A stretch of DNA of 64,000 nucleotides from Pseudomonas salomonii (GCF_900107155.1 NZ_FNOX01000001.1:771233-835232), one strand, 5' to 3'. Counted from the stretch's first letter, positions 48,526 to 59,174 are shown. Notes: a model not told the origin generated them from the sequence alone. Program-made: numbers and translations.

Positions 48526-49725
48526 TCAGGCTTTCTTGCGGCTGGCCAGGGCTGTGACCGCATAACCAATACAGGCTGCCAGGATCGACCCGGTCAGGAT
48601 CCCCATCCGATCCTCACCCGCGAACTCACTGGCGCCCGGCACAAACGCCAGGGAGCCGACAAACAGGCTCATGGTGAAACCGATACCGCACAGGATCGCC
48701 ACCCCCAGCACCTGGCCCCAGTTGGCGCCGCTGGGCAGGGCGGCGATACCGGTCTTGATCGCCAGCCAGGTCAGGCCGAATACGCCGATGGTCTTGCCGA
48801 TCAGCAGGCCGGCGGCGATGCCCATGGGCACGTGGTGAGTGAAGCTGTCCAGGGTGACCCCGGTCAGCGACACGCCAGCGTTGGCGAAGGCGAACAACGG
48901 CAGGATGGCGTAGGCCACCCACGGGTGCAGGGCGTGCTCCAGGGTCAGCAGTGGCGAGGGTTCGGCATTTTTGGTGCGCAGTGGAATGCAGAACGCCAAG
49001 GTCACCCCGGCCAGGGTGGCGTGCACGCCACTCTTGAGCACGCAGACCCACAGGATCAAGCCGATGATCATGTACGGGCCGAGTTTGACCACGCCCAGGC
49101 GGTTCATCGCGATCAAGGCGACCAGGCACGTGGCCGCGCCCGCCAGGGCCGCATTCGACAACTCGGCGGAGTAGAACACCGCAATGACGATGATGGCGCC
49201 CAGGTCATCAATAATCGCCAGGGTCATCAGGAATAACTTGAGTGACACCGGCACCCGCTTGCCCAGCAGGGCCAGGACGCCGAGTGCAAAAGCGATATCG
49301 GTGGCCATCGGGATTGCCCAGCCGGCGAGTGCGGCGGGGTTGTCCTTGTTCAGTGCCCAGTAGATCAGCGCGGGCACCACCATGCCGCCAATCGCGGCCG
49401 CCCCCGGCAATACCACTTGCGATGGCTTGGACAGGTGGCCGTCGAGCAACTCGCGCTTGACCTCCAGGCCGATCAAGAGGAAGAACAGCGCCATCAGGCC
49501 ATCGTTGATCCACAGCAGAGCCGGCTTGGCGATTTGCAGCGCGCCAACCTGCGCCACGACCGGCGTATCAAGGAAGGCGCCGTAAAGATGCGACAACGGT
49601 GAGTTATTGATGATCAGCGCCAAAGCGGCAGCGGCGATCAATAACAAACCGCCGGCGGCTTCCAGCTGGAAGAAACGAGTGAAAGTGCTACGCAGAGGCA
49701 AGGGATGCTCTCCAATAAGGTTCAA
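48526..49725 (-). CDS. nhaA: Na+/H+ antiporter NhaA
   Basis: This 399-residue inner-membrane antiporter exchanges two protons for one sodium. The key aspartates are in [19 protein letters not shown] and [17 protein letters not shown], and [13 protein letters not shown] is conserved. About twelve hydrophobic segments are seen. It is divergent from the cysteine-synthase-like gene. Confidence 0.94.
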   Translation of the reverse strand: MNLIGEHPLPLRSTFTRFFQLEAAGGLLLIAAAALALIINNSPLSHLYGAFLDTPVVAQVGALQIAKPALLWINDGLMALFFLLIGLEVKRELLDGHLSKPSQVVLPGAAAIGGMVVPALIYWALNKDNPAALAGWAIPMATDIAFALGVLALLGKRVPVSLKLFLMTLAIIDDLGAIIVIAVFYSAELSNAALAGAATCLVALIAMNRLGVVKLGPYMIIGLILWVCVLKSGVHATLAGVTLAFCIPLRTKNAEPSPLLTLEHALHPWVAYAILPLFAFANAGVSLTGVTLDSFTHHVPMGIAAGLLIGKTIGVFGLTWLAIKTGIAALPSGANWGQVLGVAILCGIGFTMSLFVGSLAFVPGASEFAGEDRMGILTGSILAACIGYAVTALASRKKA

Positions 49726-49916
49726 TAGGTGGGTACCCTAACCCGTACTGTTAGTTGTTAAAACAAAAGTTATATTCTTATTTGTTATAAGCAACGGTCA
49801 GGACGGGGCTTGCTTCGAAGCCTAGCAATTGTGTGTCTATTTGCGTCGTCACTGTATCTGTGTGCGCTGTAGGAAACCCCCTAAAATCGGGACTGAAACC
49901 CTTAGAGACCCACCTT

Positions 49917-51011
49917 ATGAACGACCACCGTACCTGGGCTCGCGAAGCCATCCGCATCATCGAAGCGGACTTCCAGCGCAGCGCCGACACGCACCTGATC
50001 CCTCTGCCGTTGCCGGGGCTGCCGGGTATCGAGTTGTATTTCAAGGATGAGTCCAGCCACCCCACCGGCAGCCTCAAGCATCGGTTGGCGCGTTCGCTGT
50101 TTCTGTATGCGCTGTGCAATGGTTGGCTCAAGCCCGGCGCGCCGGTGATCGAGGCGTCCAGCGGGTCTACGGCGGTGTCGGAGGCGTACTTTGCGCGCTT
50201 GCTTGGCCTGCCGTTTATTGCAGTGATGCCGGCCAGCACCTCCCAGGCGAAGATCGAGCAGATTGCCTTCTATGGTGGCAAGAGCCATCTGGTAAAGGAT
50301 CCGACGCAGATATACGCCGAGTCCGAACGCTTGGCGAAGGAAAGTGGCGGTCACTTCCTGGACCAGTTCACCTACGCCGAGCGTGCGACGGACTGGCGGG
50401 CGAACAACAACATCGCCGAGTCGATCTTCCAGCAGATGCGCTTTGAGCATTACCCGGAGCCGAGCTGGTTGATTTCCAGCCCGGGCACCGGCGGCACCAC
50501 GGCGACCCTGGGCCGCTATGTGCGTTATCGCCAGCATTGCACCCGTGTGCTGTGTGCCGATGCCGAGCGTTCGGTGTTTTTTGACTATTACCAGACGGGC
50601 GACGCCAGCTTGCGACTGGACTGCGGCTCACACATCGAAGGGATTGGGCGGCCACGGGTCGAGGCGTCGTTTTTGCCCAAGGTGATCGATGCGATGGTCA
50701 AGGTGCCGGATGCACTGTCATTGGCGGCCATGCATTACCTGGCCGAGCGTTTGGGACGGCGGGTGGGGGGCTCCAGCGGGACGAACCTGGTGGGGGCTTT
50801 GGTCGCGGCGCTGCAGATGAAAGCGGCGGGGGAGTCGGGGTCGATCGTGGCGATCTTGTGTGATGGGGGCGAGCGGTATGCGAGTACTTATTACGATCAG
50901 GCGTGGTTGGCGCAGCAGGGGTATGAGCTGGGCGGCTTGATTGCAGCCGTGGCGGCCAGTGTAGAGAAGGGCGAACCGTTGCCGGCCAGCGTCCTGCGCG
51001 CCAATATCTGA
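49917..51011 (+). CDS. PLP-dependent cysteine synthase-like enzyme (possible cysteine desulfhydrase)
   Basis: This 364-residue fold-type II PLP enzyme has K54 in [13 protein letters not shown], the substrate loop [12 protein letters not shown] and the phosphate-binding [15 protein letters not shown]. It differs from CysK/CysM in loop details and length and resembles the Cds1-type cysteine desulfhydrases, so sulfide release is as likely as cysteine synthesis. I start at [10 protein letters not shown]; an ATG 28 codons earlier gives a non-conserved extension. Confidence 0.82.
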   Translation: MNDHRTWAREAIRIIEADFQRSADTHLIPLPLPGLPGIELYFKDESSHPTGSLKHRLARSLFLYALCNGWLKPGAPVIEASSGSTAVSEAYFARLLGLPFIAVMPASTSQAKIEQIAFYGGKSHLVKDPTQIYAESERLAKESGGHFLDQFTYAERATDWRANNNIAESIFQQMRFEHYPEPSWLISSPGTGGTTATLGRYVRYRQHCTRVLCADAERSVFFDYYQTGDASLRLDCGSHIEGIGRPRVEASFLPKVIDAMVKVPDALSLAAMHYLAERLGRRVGGSSGTNLVGALVAALQMKAAGESGSIVAILCDGGERYASTYYDQAWLAQQGYELGGLIAAVAASVEKGEPLPASVLRANI

Positions 51012-51026
51012 CACACCTCATAAACT

Positions 51027-51058
51027 GATGTGGGAGCAGGCAAGCCAGCTCCCACATT
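51027..51058. repeat. short REP palindrome
   Basis: GATGTGGGAGCAGGCAAGCC and AGCTCCCACAT form an imperfect inverted pair between convergent genes. It is a shortened copy of the REP motif seen at 1.3, 21.6 and 32.9 kb. Confidence 0.75.
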
Positions 51059-51086
51059 TGATCCGGGTCGGCTGTAATAGAGGTGC

Positions 51087-52700
51087 TTAAGCCTCGATAC
51101 CCAGCATATCCCGCGCCAGCGCCTCGGCAATCCGAATTCCGTCAACGCCCGCCGACAGGATGCCACCGGCGTAACCGGCACCTTCACCGGCCGGGAACAG
51201 GCCTTTCACGTTCAGGCTTTGCATCGATTCGTTACGGGTAATGCGCAGCGGCGATGAAGTACGGGTCTCGATACCGGTCAGTACCGCATCGTGCAGCGAG
51301 TAGCCTTTGATCTGCTTTTCGAACGCCGGCAGCGCTTCACGGATCGCCTCGATGGCGAAATCCGGCAGAGCCAGGGCCAGGTCACCCAGGGCCACCCCCG
51401 GTTTGTAGGACGGTTCCACACTGCCGATGGCGGTGGACGGCTTGCCGGCGATAAAGTCGCCCACCAACTGCGCCGGCGCCTCGTAGTTGCTGCCGCCGAG
51501 GATATAGGCGTGGGACTCCAGCCGCTCCTGCAGTTCGATACCGGCCAGCGGGCCACCCGGGTAATCCACCTCAGGCGTGATGCCGACCACGATGCCGGAG
51601 TTGGCGTTGCGCTCGTTGCGCGAGTATTGGCTCATGCCGTTGGTCACCACGCGGTTCGGCTCGGAAGTCGCCGCCACCACGGTGCCGCCCGGGCACATGC
51701 AGAAGCTGTAGACCGAACGGCCGTTCTTGGCGTGGTGCACCAGTTTGTAGTCGGCGGCGCCCAGTTTCGGGTGCCCGGCGTATTTGCCCAGGCGCGCCGC
51801 GTCGATCAGCGACTGCGGGTGTTCGATACGGAACCCCACCGAGAATGGCTTGGCTTCCATGTACACACCGCGGCCGTGCAGCATGCGGAAGGTGTCGCGG
51901 GCACTGTGGCCCAGGGCCAGGATCACGTGCCTGGAGAGGATCTGCTCGCCGCCGTCGACGACCACGCCGTTCAACTGGCCGTCTTCGATCAGCACATCCG
52001 TGACGCGCTGCTCAAAACGCACCTCACCGCCGAGGGCGATGATCTGCTCGCGCATGTTTTCCACCACGCCGGTCAGGCGGAAGGTGCCGATGTGCGGCTT
52101 GCTGACGTAGAGGATTTCTTCCGGCGCGCCGGCCTTGACGAACTCGTGCAGCACTTTGCGGCCGTGGAACTTCGGGTCCTTGATCTGGCTGTAGAGTTTG
52201 CCGTCGGAAAAGGTCCCGGCACCGCCTTCACCAAATTGCACGTTGGACTCGGGGTTGAGCACGTTTTTGCGCCACAGGCCCCAGGTGTCTTTGGTGCGTT
52301 GGCGCACTTCCTTGCCGCGCTCGAGGATGATCGGCTTGAAGCCCATCTGCGCAAGCAACAGCCCGGCGAAAATGCCGCAGGGGCCAAAACCCACCACGAT
52401 CGGCCGTTCAACCAGGCCTTGCGGCGCCTGGCCCACCACCTTGTAGCTGACGTCCGGTGCCGGGTTGATGTTGCGATCATCGGCGAACTTGAGCAGCAGG
52501 GCGGCTTCGCCCTTTACGTTCAGATCGATGGTGTAGATGAAGCACAGCTCCGACGATTTCTTGCGCGCGTCGTAGCTGCGTTTGAACAGGGTGAAGTCGA
52601 GCAGGTCATCACTGGCGACGCCCAGGCGCTGCACGATGGCAGGCCGCAGGTCTTCTTCGGGATGGTCGATGGGCAGCTTGAGTTCGGTGATTCGTAACAT
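51087..52700 (-). CDS. FAD-dependent oxidoreductase (COG2509 type)
   Basis: This 537-residue flavoprotein has an N-terminal domain of about 95 residues (FKRSYDARKKSSELCFIYTI), the dinucleotide-binding GFGPCG at 104-109, and a C-terminal GEGAGYAGGILSAGVDGIRIAEA that closes the FAD site. Family members are widely conserved, but the substrate is not known to me. It is a single gene followed by a REP element. Confidence 0.85.
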   Translation of the reverse strand: MLRITELKLPIDHPEEDLRPAIVQRLGVASDDLLDFTLFKRSYDARKKSSELCFIYTIDLNVKGEAALLLKFADDRNINPAPDVSYKVVGQAPQGLVERPIVVGFGPCGIFAGLLLAQMGFKPIILERGKEVRQRTKDTWGLWRKNVLNPESNVQFGEGGAGTFSDGKLYSQIKDPKFHGRKVLHEFVKAGAPEEILYVSKPHIGTFRLTGVVENMREQIIALGGEVRFEQRVTDVLIEDGQLNGVVVDGGEQILSRHVILALGHSARDTFRMLHGRGVYMEAKPFSVGFRIEHPQSLIDAARLGKYAGHPKLGAADYKLVHHAKNGRSVYSFCMCPGGTVVAATSEPNRVVTNGMSQYSRNERNANSGIVVGITPEVDYPGGPLAGIELQERLESHAYILGGSNYEAPAQLVGDFIAGKPSTAIGSVEPSYKPGVALGDLALALPDFAIEAIREALPAFEKQIKGYSLHDAVLTGIETRTSSPLRITRNESMQSLNVKGLFPAGEGAGYAGGILSAGVDGIRIAEALARDMLGIEA

Positions 52701-52806
52701 GACAGGATCCGGTGGGCGGCGGGCTTCGATGCCGGCGGTTTTGCAAACCGGCGATTATAAGCCCCAAAGGCTGATTCCCGTCATGTTAAAACAGCCCAAG
52801 GCCGAA

Positions 52807-53478
52807 TCAGTCGTCCCGCGAGCCGCCGAATGACGCACAACCACGCTGGACCTGGCCATTGACCCGCAACTCGGCGGTCATGTGCTGCAAGCTGCCGCTC
52901 ACAGCATCGATGCAGCGCTGTGGGGCTACCCACAGTTCGATGTGCTGGTTATTGGCTTCGGTCATCAGGTTGAAACGGCCGTCACCCAGTTGCTCTTCGA
53001 CAAACGGCACCGCCAGTGGCGGCTGGCCTTCGCGCTCCAGCACCATGCCTTTGCCGGTGACGTTCATCGCCCAGGCCGGCTTATGGCCGTTGGCCCGCAG
53101 AATCATGCGTTTGAAGTCCGGGTCGTCGCAGGCCGAGGTCGAGCGCTCTACGCGATACAGTTGTTGCAGGTCGACCGAACCCTGGGTGCCGCTGGCCACG
53201 CCGGAAAACTTGCCGCGCAAATCGGCAAACAGCACGCCTTGCTGGCCGGCCAGGGACGCGGCTTCCTGCAGTACGCTGGTGCCGCCGGTGTCGTTGACCA
53301 CGTAATTGCGTTTGTCGCCACACGGCTGGAACAACAGTTTGCCGCCCACTGCCGTCAGTTCACCCTGCATACGGGTCAGCCCGACGGTAGACGGTTTGGC
53401 CGGCTCGTTCTCGAACATCTGGCAAGCGGTGAACAGGGGCAGCAGGGCAAACAGAGCAAGGGTACGGGCGGCGCGCAT
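52807..53478 (-). CDS. envelope lipoprotein of the COG3650 type
   Basis: This 223-residue protein has a lipobox LFTAC (C19) and two similar beta regions: GKLLFQPCGDKRNYVVNDTG and, near the end, DAVSGSLQHMTAELRVNGQV with GCASFGGSRDD. Paired cysteines are probably oxidised in the periplasm. The COG3650 family function is unknown. I use the ATG before RAARTLALF, not the one six codons upstream. Confidence 0.78.
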   Translation of the reverse strand: MRAARTLALFALLPLFTACQMFENEPAKPSTVGLTRMQGELTAVGGKLLFQPCGDKRNYVVNDTGGTSVLQEAASLAGQQGVLFADLRGKFSGVASGTQGSVDLQQLYRVERSTSACDDPDFKRMILRANGHKPAWAMNVTGKGMVLEREGQPPLAVPFVEEQLGDGRFNLMTEANNQHIELWVAPQRCIDAVSGSLQHMTAELRVNGQVQRGCASFGGSRDD

Positions 53479-53575
53479 TATCGGGTCTCCAAACAAGTGC
53501 CGCCACGTTACTCAGGGTGGCGCCGCACCACAAGCCCGTTCGCCAGGTTCAGGCGATTCTGACAGACATCAGATT

Positions 53576-54175
53576 TCAGCCAACGATAAAGGTCTGACCG
53601 GTCTGCAAGCCCTCGACACTTTTCGCGTAGGCCAGTGCTACATCGGCACCCGGAGCCGGTTTGTAGCCACGGAAATACGGCGCATAGCTGCCCATGGCTT
53701 CGAGCAGGACGGTCGGGCTCACCGAGTTGATGCGCAAGCCGCGTGGCAGTTCGATTGCCGCCGCCTTGACGAAGGCATCCAATGCGCCGTTGACCAAGGC
53801 GGCCGAGGCGCCGGTGCGGATCGGGTCGCGGTTGAGAATGCCGCTGGTAAAGGTGAACGAAGCACCGTCGTTGGCGTAGTCGCGGCCGATCAGCAGCAGG
53901 TTGACCTGGCCCATCAGCTTGTCACGCAGGCCCAGTTCAAAGTCGGCTTCGCTCATCTCACCCAATGCCACGAAATTCACGCTGCCTGCCGCGCAGACCA
54001 ACGCGTCGAACTTGCCGGTCTGTTCGAACAGTGTGCGGATCGACGCGCTGTCGCTGATATCCACCTGGAAGTCGCCGCCGCTGCGGCCGATGCTGATCAC
54101 CTCGTGACGCTGCGCCAGTTCCGCCTTGACCGCTGAGCCGACCGTGCCGCTGGCACCAATCAATAGGATTTTCAT
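53576..54175 (-). CDS. short-chain dehydrogenase-like protein without the YxxxK pair
   Basis: This 199-residue Rossmann protein has the cofactor loop LLIGASGTVGSAV at 4-16 and CAAGSVNF, but the catalytic YxxxK region reads GASAALVNGALDAF, with no tyrosine or lysine at the usual places. This matches the atypical Lin1944-like SDR group. It may bind NADP as a sensor or use another mechanism. It is divergent from a LysR gene. Confidence 0.85.
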   Translation of the reverse strand: MKILLIGASGTVGSAVKAELAQRHEVISIGRSGGDFQVDISDSASIRTLFEQTGKFDALVCAAGSVNFVALGEMSEADFELGLRDKLMGQVNLLLIGRDYANDGASFTFTSGILNRDPIRTGASAALVNGALDAFVKAAAIELPRGLRINSVSPTVLLEAMGSYAPYFRGYKPAPGADVALAYAKSVEGLQTGQTFIVG

Positions 54176-54279
54176 CGTGCTGTTCCTCCGGGGATTAAGT
54201 GAGGGTTCAGTCTAGGATGGCTTTTTAAGTGGATAAACGCGCTAATAGGCAACCTTTGGTTTTCAATTGGAAACAATCC

Positions 54280-55194
54280 ATGAGCGAAATGGATGACTTG
54301 GCGGCCTTTGCCGTGCTGATCGAGGCGGGCAGTTTTACCCTGGCGGCAGAGCAATTGGGCTGTAGCAAGGGCCAATTGTCCAAGCGCATCAGCCAATTGG
54401 AAGCGCAGTTTTCGGTGGTGTTATTGCACCGTACCACGCGCAAACTCAGCCTGACCGCCGCCGGTGCGGCGTTGCTGCCCCAGGCCCAGGCGCTGGTGGC
54501 CCAGGTGGAACGCGCCCGTCAGGCGTTGGCGCGGCTCAAGGACGATCTGGCCGGGCCGGTGCGTATAACGGTGCCGGTGTCGTTGGGAGAAACCTTCTTT
54601 GATGGCTTGTTGCTGGAATTCACCCAGCAATACCCGCAGGTGCAGATCGAGCTGGAACTGAACAACAGCTACCGCGACCTGGCGCGCGATGGCTTTGATT
54701 TGGGCGTGCGTATGGGGGCGATGGACAACGAGCGGCTGGTGGCCAAGCCACTGCTGGCCTGGCATGAGATGACCTGCGCCAGCCCGGCCTACCTGGAGCA
54801 GCACGGCGAACCGCTGACGCCTGCGGATCTGGCCGCGCACACCTGCCTGCTCAACAGCCACTACAGCGGGCGTGAAGAATGGCTGTATCACCAGCAACAT
54901 GAACTGCTGCGGGTTCGGGTCAGCGGTACCTTCGCGTCCAACCATTACAACCTGTTGAAAAAAGCCGCCCTGGTGGGCGCCGGCATCGCGCGTCTGCCGT
55001 CTTACGTGTTGCCGGCGGAACTGGCTGACGGGCGTTTGCGCTGGCTGCTGCGTGATTATCAAACGCGCAGCATGCCGATGTACCTGGTGCATCCTTATCA
55101 AGGTGGCCTGCCGCGCCGAACCCAAGTGTTGGCCGACTACTTGGTGGACTGGTTCAGACGCAGCGGCGAAGCCCTGGATCGTCTTCAGCGGTAG
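54280..55194 (+). CDS. LysR-family transcriptional regulator
   Basis: This 304-residue regulator has a winged helix at residues 5-65 (LAAFAVLIEAGSFTLAAEQL, CSKGQLSKRISQLEAQF) and an effector domain from about 92. It is divergent from the SDR gene across 104 bases and probably regulates it. An upstream ATG at 54229 would add 17 residues that do not fit the family. Its last ten bases overlap the convergent doxX gene. Confidence 0.87.
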   Translation: MSEMDDLAAFAVLIEAGSFTLAAEQLGCSKGQLSKRISQLEAQFSVVLLHRTTRKLSLTAAGAALLPQAQALVAQVERARQALARLKDDLAGPVRITVPVSLGETFFDGLLLEFTQQYPQVQIELELNNSYRDLARDGFDLGVRMGAMDNERLVAKPLLAWHEMTCASPAYLEQHGEPLTPADLAAHTCLLNSHYSGREEWLYHQQHELLRVRVSGTFASNHYNLLKKAALVGAGIARLPSYVLPAELADGRLRWLLRDYQTRSMPMYLVHPYQGGLPRRTQVLADYLVDWFRRSGEALDRLQR

Positions 55195-55670
55195 CGGCGC
55201 GCGATCAGGTGGTCGATCGACAGGCGGCCTGGGCCTTTGGCCACCAACAGCAGCAGCAACGCGATCCAGGTGCCGTGGGTTGGATACGCTTGCGGGTAGA
55301 CGAACAGTTGAATGGTCAAGGTCATGCCAATCAACGCCAGGGCCGAGAAGCGCGTGGCAAAACCCACCAGGATCAGGACCGGGAAAAAGTGCTCGGCAAA
55401 TGCCGCCATGTGCGCGGCCACTTCCGGCGACAGCAACGGCACGTGGTACTCGCTGCGAAACAGCGGCAGGGTCGAGGCGGCAAGCTTGGGTTCGCCCAAT
55501 TGAAAGGTGCCGTTGATGATATCAATGGCAAAACCTTCAACCTTGGTCTGGCCGGACTTCCAGAACACCGCCGCAATGGAAAACCGTGCGAGAAAGGCGA
55601 TCAGGCTGTAGGGGATTTTTTCGAACAGAGCGATGGCCCGTTTTACCAGGCAAGTAGGGTGAGTGTTCAT
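55185..55670 (-). CDS. DoxX-family membrane protein of the bufferin operon
   Basis: This 161-residue protein has four hydrophobic segments and the DoxX pattern LIAFLARFSIAAVFWKSGQTK with HFFPVLILVGFATRFSALAL. DoxX proteins often accompany DUF2282-DUF692-DUF2063 operons, perhaps for redox or quinone-linked electron supply. It overlaps the DUF2063 gene by four bases, the last gene of the operon. Confidence 0.88.
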   Translation of the reverse strand: MNTHPTCLVKRAIALFEKIPYSLIAFLARFSIAAVFWKSGQTKVEGFAIDIINGTFQLGEPKLAASTLPLFRSEYHVPLLSPEVAAHMAAFAEHFFPVLILVGFATRFSALALIGMTLTIQLFVYPQAYPTHGTWIALLLLLVAKGPGRLSIDHLIARRYR

Positions 55671-56443
55671 GGCGATTCCTTTTGTTCTTTGTGCAAATGA
55701 GTGATGGCGTCGTGGCTGATCAGTAGCGTCAGGCAGTGGTTGAGGTCGAATTCGGCCGATGCTTCAAGCGCGTGCGCCACCGCCATTTCCAGGCCTGATC
55801 CCTGGTTAAGGCTGTTGATAAACGCCACCGAACCTTTGTCGATGGCGAAGACCTTGACCGCCAGGCCCTGGCGCAACACCAGTGCACTTTGGGCGTACCA
55901 GGGGTTCAAGGTGGCGATAGCGCCTTCGGTCTGGTGCGCGGCCCATACCGCAACCACGGCGTAGGGTGAATGCATGGTGGCCAGGGACGGATGCAGGTGC
56001 AGGCTTAGCTGCCCCAGGTCGGTCGGCCCTTGCAGTTGTTCAAGGATGGCCTGCTGATTCAGTGGCCGGCTGTCGGCGGCGTGATAAGCACGCACCCGCA
56101 GGCGTTCCAGGCGGGCGACGTCCGCCAGGTAAGGCACGCTCGCCGCCGGTTCGAACGCCTGGATGAACGCGGCAAAGGTGCTGCCGTATTCGCTGATCAA
56201 CGGGCTGTCGGGCGGGCTGGCTTGCACGTAAAGGCCGGCCATTGCGCGGAAAAACTCATCCCCGACCAATTGCAATGTCACCGGGTAAGCGGCGGCGAGC
56301 GCGTTGATCAGCGAGCTGTGGACATTGTTTCGATACACCGCAAAACGGCTGGCCGGGTCGGCGCCGTTGCTGCTGAACACACCCTCGGGGCAAGCCTGCC
56401 CGGCGTCGAGCAAGGCGTCGGCAAATGCTGCTTGATCGCTCAT
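55667..56443 (-). CDS. bufC: DUF2063 DNA-binding-domain-like partner of the MNIO enzyme (BufC)
   Basis: This 258-residue protein has the DUF2063 start [33 protein letters not shown] and a C-terminal domain (about 140-250). In characterised MNIO systems the partner protein presents the precursor peptide to the iron enzyme. Despite the domain name no DNA-binding role is implied. Both its ends overlap neighbours by four bases. Confidence 0.85.
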   Translation of the reverse strand: MSDQAAFADALLDAGQACPEGVFSSNGADPASRFAVYRNNVHSSLINALAAAYPVTLQLVGDEFFRAMAGLYVQASPPDSPLISEYGSTFAAFIQAFEPAASVPYLADVARLERLRVRAYHAADSRPLNQQAILEQLQGPTDLGQLSLHLHPSLATMHSPYAVVAVWAAHQTEGAIATLNPWYAQSALVLRQGLAVKVFAIDKGSVAFINSLNQGSGLEMAVAHALEASAEFDLNHCLTLLISHDAITHLHKEQKESP

Positions 56444-57327
56444 AGCTTCAATACCTTCGCCTGTGACAGATGCCAGTCGGCGTGTTGGGCTTCGGCGTGC
56501 AACACGCTCAAGGCGGGTACCTGGTTATCCCGCTCGATCAGCGTGGCGACGGGGCCGGTGTGTTTGAGTACCTGTTCGTAGAGCTGCCACACCGCGTTAT
56601 CGATGGGCGCGCCATGGTCATCGATCAGCAGGCGGTCGCCCAGGCTGTCGGTGTCTTCGGCAAAACCGGCCAGATGAATCTCACCCACGGCCTTCAACGG
56701 CAGCGCATGGAGGTAGGCCAGTGGGTCGCGCTGATGATTAATGCATGACACATAGACGTTGTTGACGTCCAGCAACAGCCCGCAACCGGTGCGCCGGATG
56801 ATCTCGCTGATGAAGTCAGTCTCGTCCAGGGTCGAACGTTGGAACTGCAGGTACGTCGAAGGGTTTTCCAGCAGCATTGGCCGCTTGAGGGTGCTTTGTA
56901 CCTGGTCGATGTGTTCGCATACCCGGTGCAGGGTTGCGGCGTCGTAGGCCAGCGGCAGCAAGTCATTGAGGAACACCGGGCCGTGGCTGGACCACGCCAG
57001 GTGTTCGGAAAAAGAGTGGGGTTGATAGCGTTCGATCAGCGTGGCCAACCGTGCCAGGTGCTCACGGTTGAGCGGGCCTTCGCCGCCGATGGACAGACCC
57101 ACGCCATGCAATGACAGTGGGTACTGCTCGCGTATCAAGCCCAGGTAGTGATGAAACGGGCCGCCGGCGACCATGTAGTTTTCGGCGTGCACTTCAAAAA
57201 AACCGATATCGGGCGAGGTCTCGAGCACTTCAATAAAGTGCTCGTTCTTCAGCCCCAGCCCGGCCCGATAAGGGAGGCCGGGCACCTGAGCCGGTGAGAC
57301 CGTGTGCTGGGGTAAAAGCGTCATCAT
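56440..57327 (-). CDS. bufB: DUF692 multinuclear iron oxidase (MNIO, BufB)
   Basis: This 295-residue TIM-barrel enzyme of the MbnB/BufB family modifies cysteines in a precursor peptide using a di- or tri-iron site. Likely ligand motifs are HAENY (47-51), SEHLAWS (107-113), ENPSTY (154-159), [12 protein letters not shown] (187-198), GEIHLAG (215-221), DDHG (236-239) and E265. It lies 23 bases after the precursor gene and overlaps the DUF2063 gene. Confidence 0.9.
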   Translation of the reverse strand: MMTLLPQHTVSPAQVPGLPYRAGLGLKNEHFIEVLETSPDIGFFEVHAENYMVAGGPFHHYLGLIREQYPLSLHGVGLSIGGEGPLNREHLARLATLIERYQPHSFSEHLAWSSHGPVFLNDLLPLAYDAATLHRVCEHIDQVQSTLKRPMLLENPSTYLQFQRSTLDETDFISEIIRRTGCGLLLDVNNVYVSCINHQRDPLAYLHALPLKAVGEIHLAGFAEDTDSLGDRLLIDDHGAPIDNAVWQLYEQVLKHTGPVATLIERDNQVPALSVLHAEAQHADWHLSQAKVLKL

Positions 57328-57350
57328 CAGTACTCAGGGTTTGCAGGATT

Positions 57351-57659
57351 TCAGGACTTGGCGGTGAAGGCTGCTTCCTGGCCGAAACCGGTCGGTGAGG
57401 TGGAGCTTGGGGTCTTGGCGCAAGTGCCGGCCGGGACCAGTTTCCAGGCATTGGCCTGGTCTTTGACTTTCGAGGTGCCCGCGCAGGAAGTGCCGGCGCC
57501 TGCAGCGCAATCGTTCTTGCCGGCTTCGGCGACACCAAAGCACTTGTCCATTTTCGCTTCGTCAGCGTGGGCCATGTTGGTCAGGGCGGAAAAGCTCAGG
57601 GCCGAACCCAGGGCCAGAACGAGGGTAGCGGCGGACAGCGAACGGGATTTAGTAGTCAT
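57351..57659 (-). CDS. bufA: DUF2282 bufferin precursor peptide (BufA)
   Basis: This 102-residue precursor has a Sec-type signal peptide ending near residue 32 (AHA then DEAKMDKC) and four cysteines at 40, 51, 59 and 80 in the DUF2282 pattern [38 protein letters not shown]. In known bufferins the BufB/BufC pair converts cysteines to thiooxazoles, giving a periplasmic copper-binding peptide. The gene heads the operon. Confidence 0.9.
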   Translation of the reverse strand: MTTKSRSLSAATLVLALGSALSFSALTNMAHADEAKMDKCFGVAEAGKNDCAAGAGTSCAGTSKVKDQANAWKLVPAGTCAKTPSSTSPTGFGQEAAFTAKS

Positions 57660-57682
57660 GGTGTAACTCCAGCAGTGAGGTT

Positions 57683-57742
57683 GGGTAAGGAAGCGTTTTT
57701 GCTTGCTTACCCCTCTAGAGTTGGGGCATCAGTTTGCGTTAC
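57683..57742 (-). promoter_or_regulatory. bufA upstream hairpin and tentative ECF-type promoter
   Basis: On the minus strand GGGTAAGCAAGC and GCTTCCTTACCC pair over a six-base loop with one mismatch (57683-57712), in the bufA leader. Further upstream, GTAACG (57737-57742) lies 16 bases from CTCTAG, which could suit an ECF sigma factor, as DUF2282 operons often are. The promoter call is weak. Confidence 0.3.
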
Positions 57743-57882
57743 AGCAGGTAGTAAATAAATTTTCGATGCCGGGCAAATGGCCGTGGGTCTTAGTGTTCGC
57801 TAGCTGTGTTGGTGCGTGCTGTACGATCAAGCAATGCCTGGCACTGGGCGAATGTGCGCAAGACCAATAAGGAGCTTTGGCT

Positions 57883-59174
57883 GTGAAGAACCGCTTTGCA
57901 GATTTTTTCATCAGCAGAAATTTCTCATTCCTGTGGCTGGGGCAAGCCCTCTCATCGTTTGGCGAGTTCGTTTTCGAGAGCACCGTCATTGTGTGGCTGG
58001 TGACTGACCTGTTTCACGACAGTGCGTTCTTGCCGACGGCCGTAGGCCTGGCGGTGGCGGCTTCGGCTATACCGCGTGTACTGGTAGCGCCACTGGCCGG
58101 GGCTTGGGTGGACAGGATGACGCCGCTGTACGTGATGATCGCGGCGGACGGGATTCGGGTGCTCAACTTCCTGATCTTTTTTGTGATCTATTCGCTGGCC
58201 GGCCTGGACCCGATGCAAGTGCTCGTCGGTGTGCTGCTGTTGTTGTTGGTTAACAGCACGGCCGCACAGTTTTTCAACCCGTCACGCCAGGCGATCATGC
58301 AAGTGGTCATCCCTTGGGCACGACGCGTTGAAGCATCGGCCAAGGCAATGTTTTCCCTGACGGGCATTTCAGTGTTGTCGGCGTCCCTTGGGCCGGCCTT
58401 ATTTGTCTGGGTGGGCCCCGCCCTGGCACTGCTGATCAATGTGCTGGCCTTTGCCTGTTCGGCCCTGTGCATCGCGTCTACCCAGGGCCTGCGCCGGGCC
58501 TTGCTGGTCGAGCCACCACTGCTGCCCTTTTGGCATGGAGTGCTCGCAGGGCTGCGGTTTTCCTGGGGGCACGCCTCGATCAGGTCGTTGTTGATCGGTG
58601 TCGCGTTGTACGGGTTTTCCCTGGGGGTCAATAACGTCGCGTTGTCCTTGTACGCATTCAAAACCTTGGGCTTGAGCCCTTATGAATACGGGCTGATTCT
58701 CGCAGCGTTCCCTGTCGGCGGGTTGATCGCTGCCGTGCTGGTCCGGCCGCTGTTGAAGTCACTGAGCACGCGTCAGGCCTTTACCTTTGCGCTGCTGTGC
58801 ATGGGTTCAGTTACCTGGCGTATTCGCTGCATCCGCCGTTTTACCTGGCCTGGGCGCTGATGTTCAGCTGTGGGTTGTTCTTCTCGGTGTTTGCGATTGT
58901 GCAAGGGCCGATGCTCCAGGAAGCCGTGCCTAAAGGCTACATGGGGCGTGTGTCCGCAACGGTCACGCCGGTACTGGCCATCGCCTCGTTGACCGGTACG
59001 CTGGTGTGTTCTCAGACATTGAATAGGGCAGAGCGCGTCATCGGCTATTTAGACGCGCCGCTGGACGTGTACGGCGCGTATATCTTCCTGGCGGCGGGCC
59101 TGTTGCTATTGGGCGGGGCATTGATGCTGGCAGGCCAGCGCGCGAGTAAGGGGCAATGGGTTGCGACGCATTAA
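57883..59174 (+). pseudogene. MFS transporter split by a one-base frameshift
   Basis: The GTG at 57883, eight bases after AAGGAG, opens an MFS protein (MKNRFADFFISRNFSFLWLG). The frame ends early at 58860, but the expected remainder (FSYLAYSLHPPFYLAWALMF) continues in another frame to TAA at 59174. Joining them near 58803-58806 would need one extra base, for example GGG to GGGG, and gives a normal protein of about 430 residues with 12 membrane segments. It resembles the enterobactin-exporter-like drug/solute family. It may be a real loss, a phase-variable tract or a sequence error. Confidence 0.8.
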
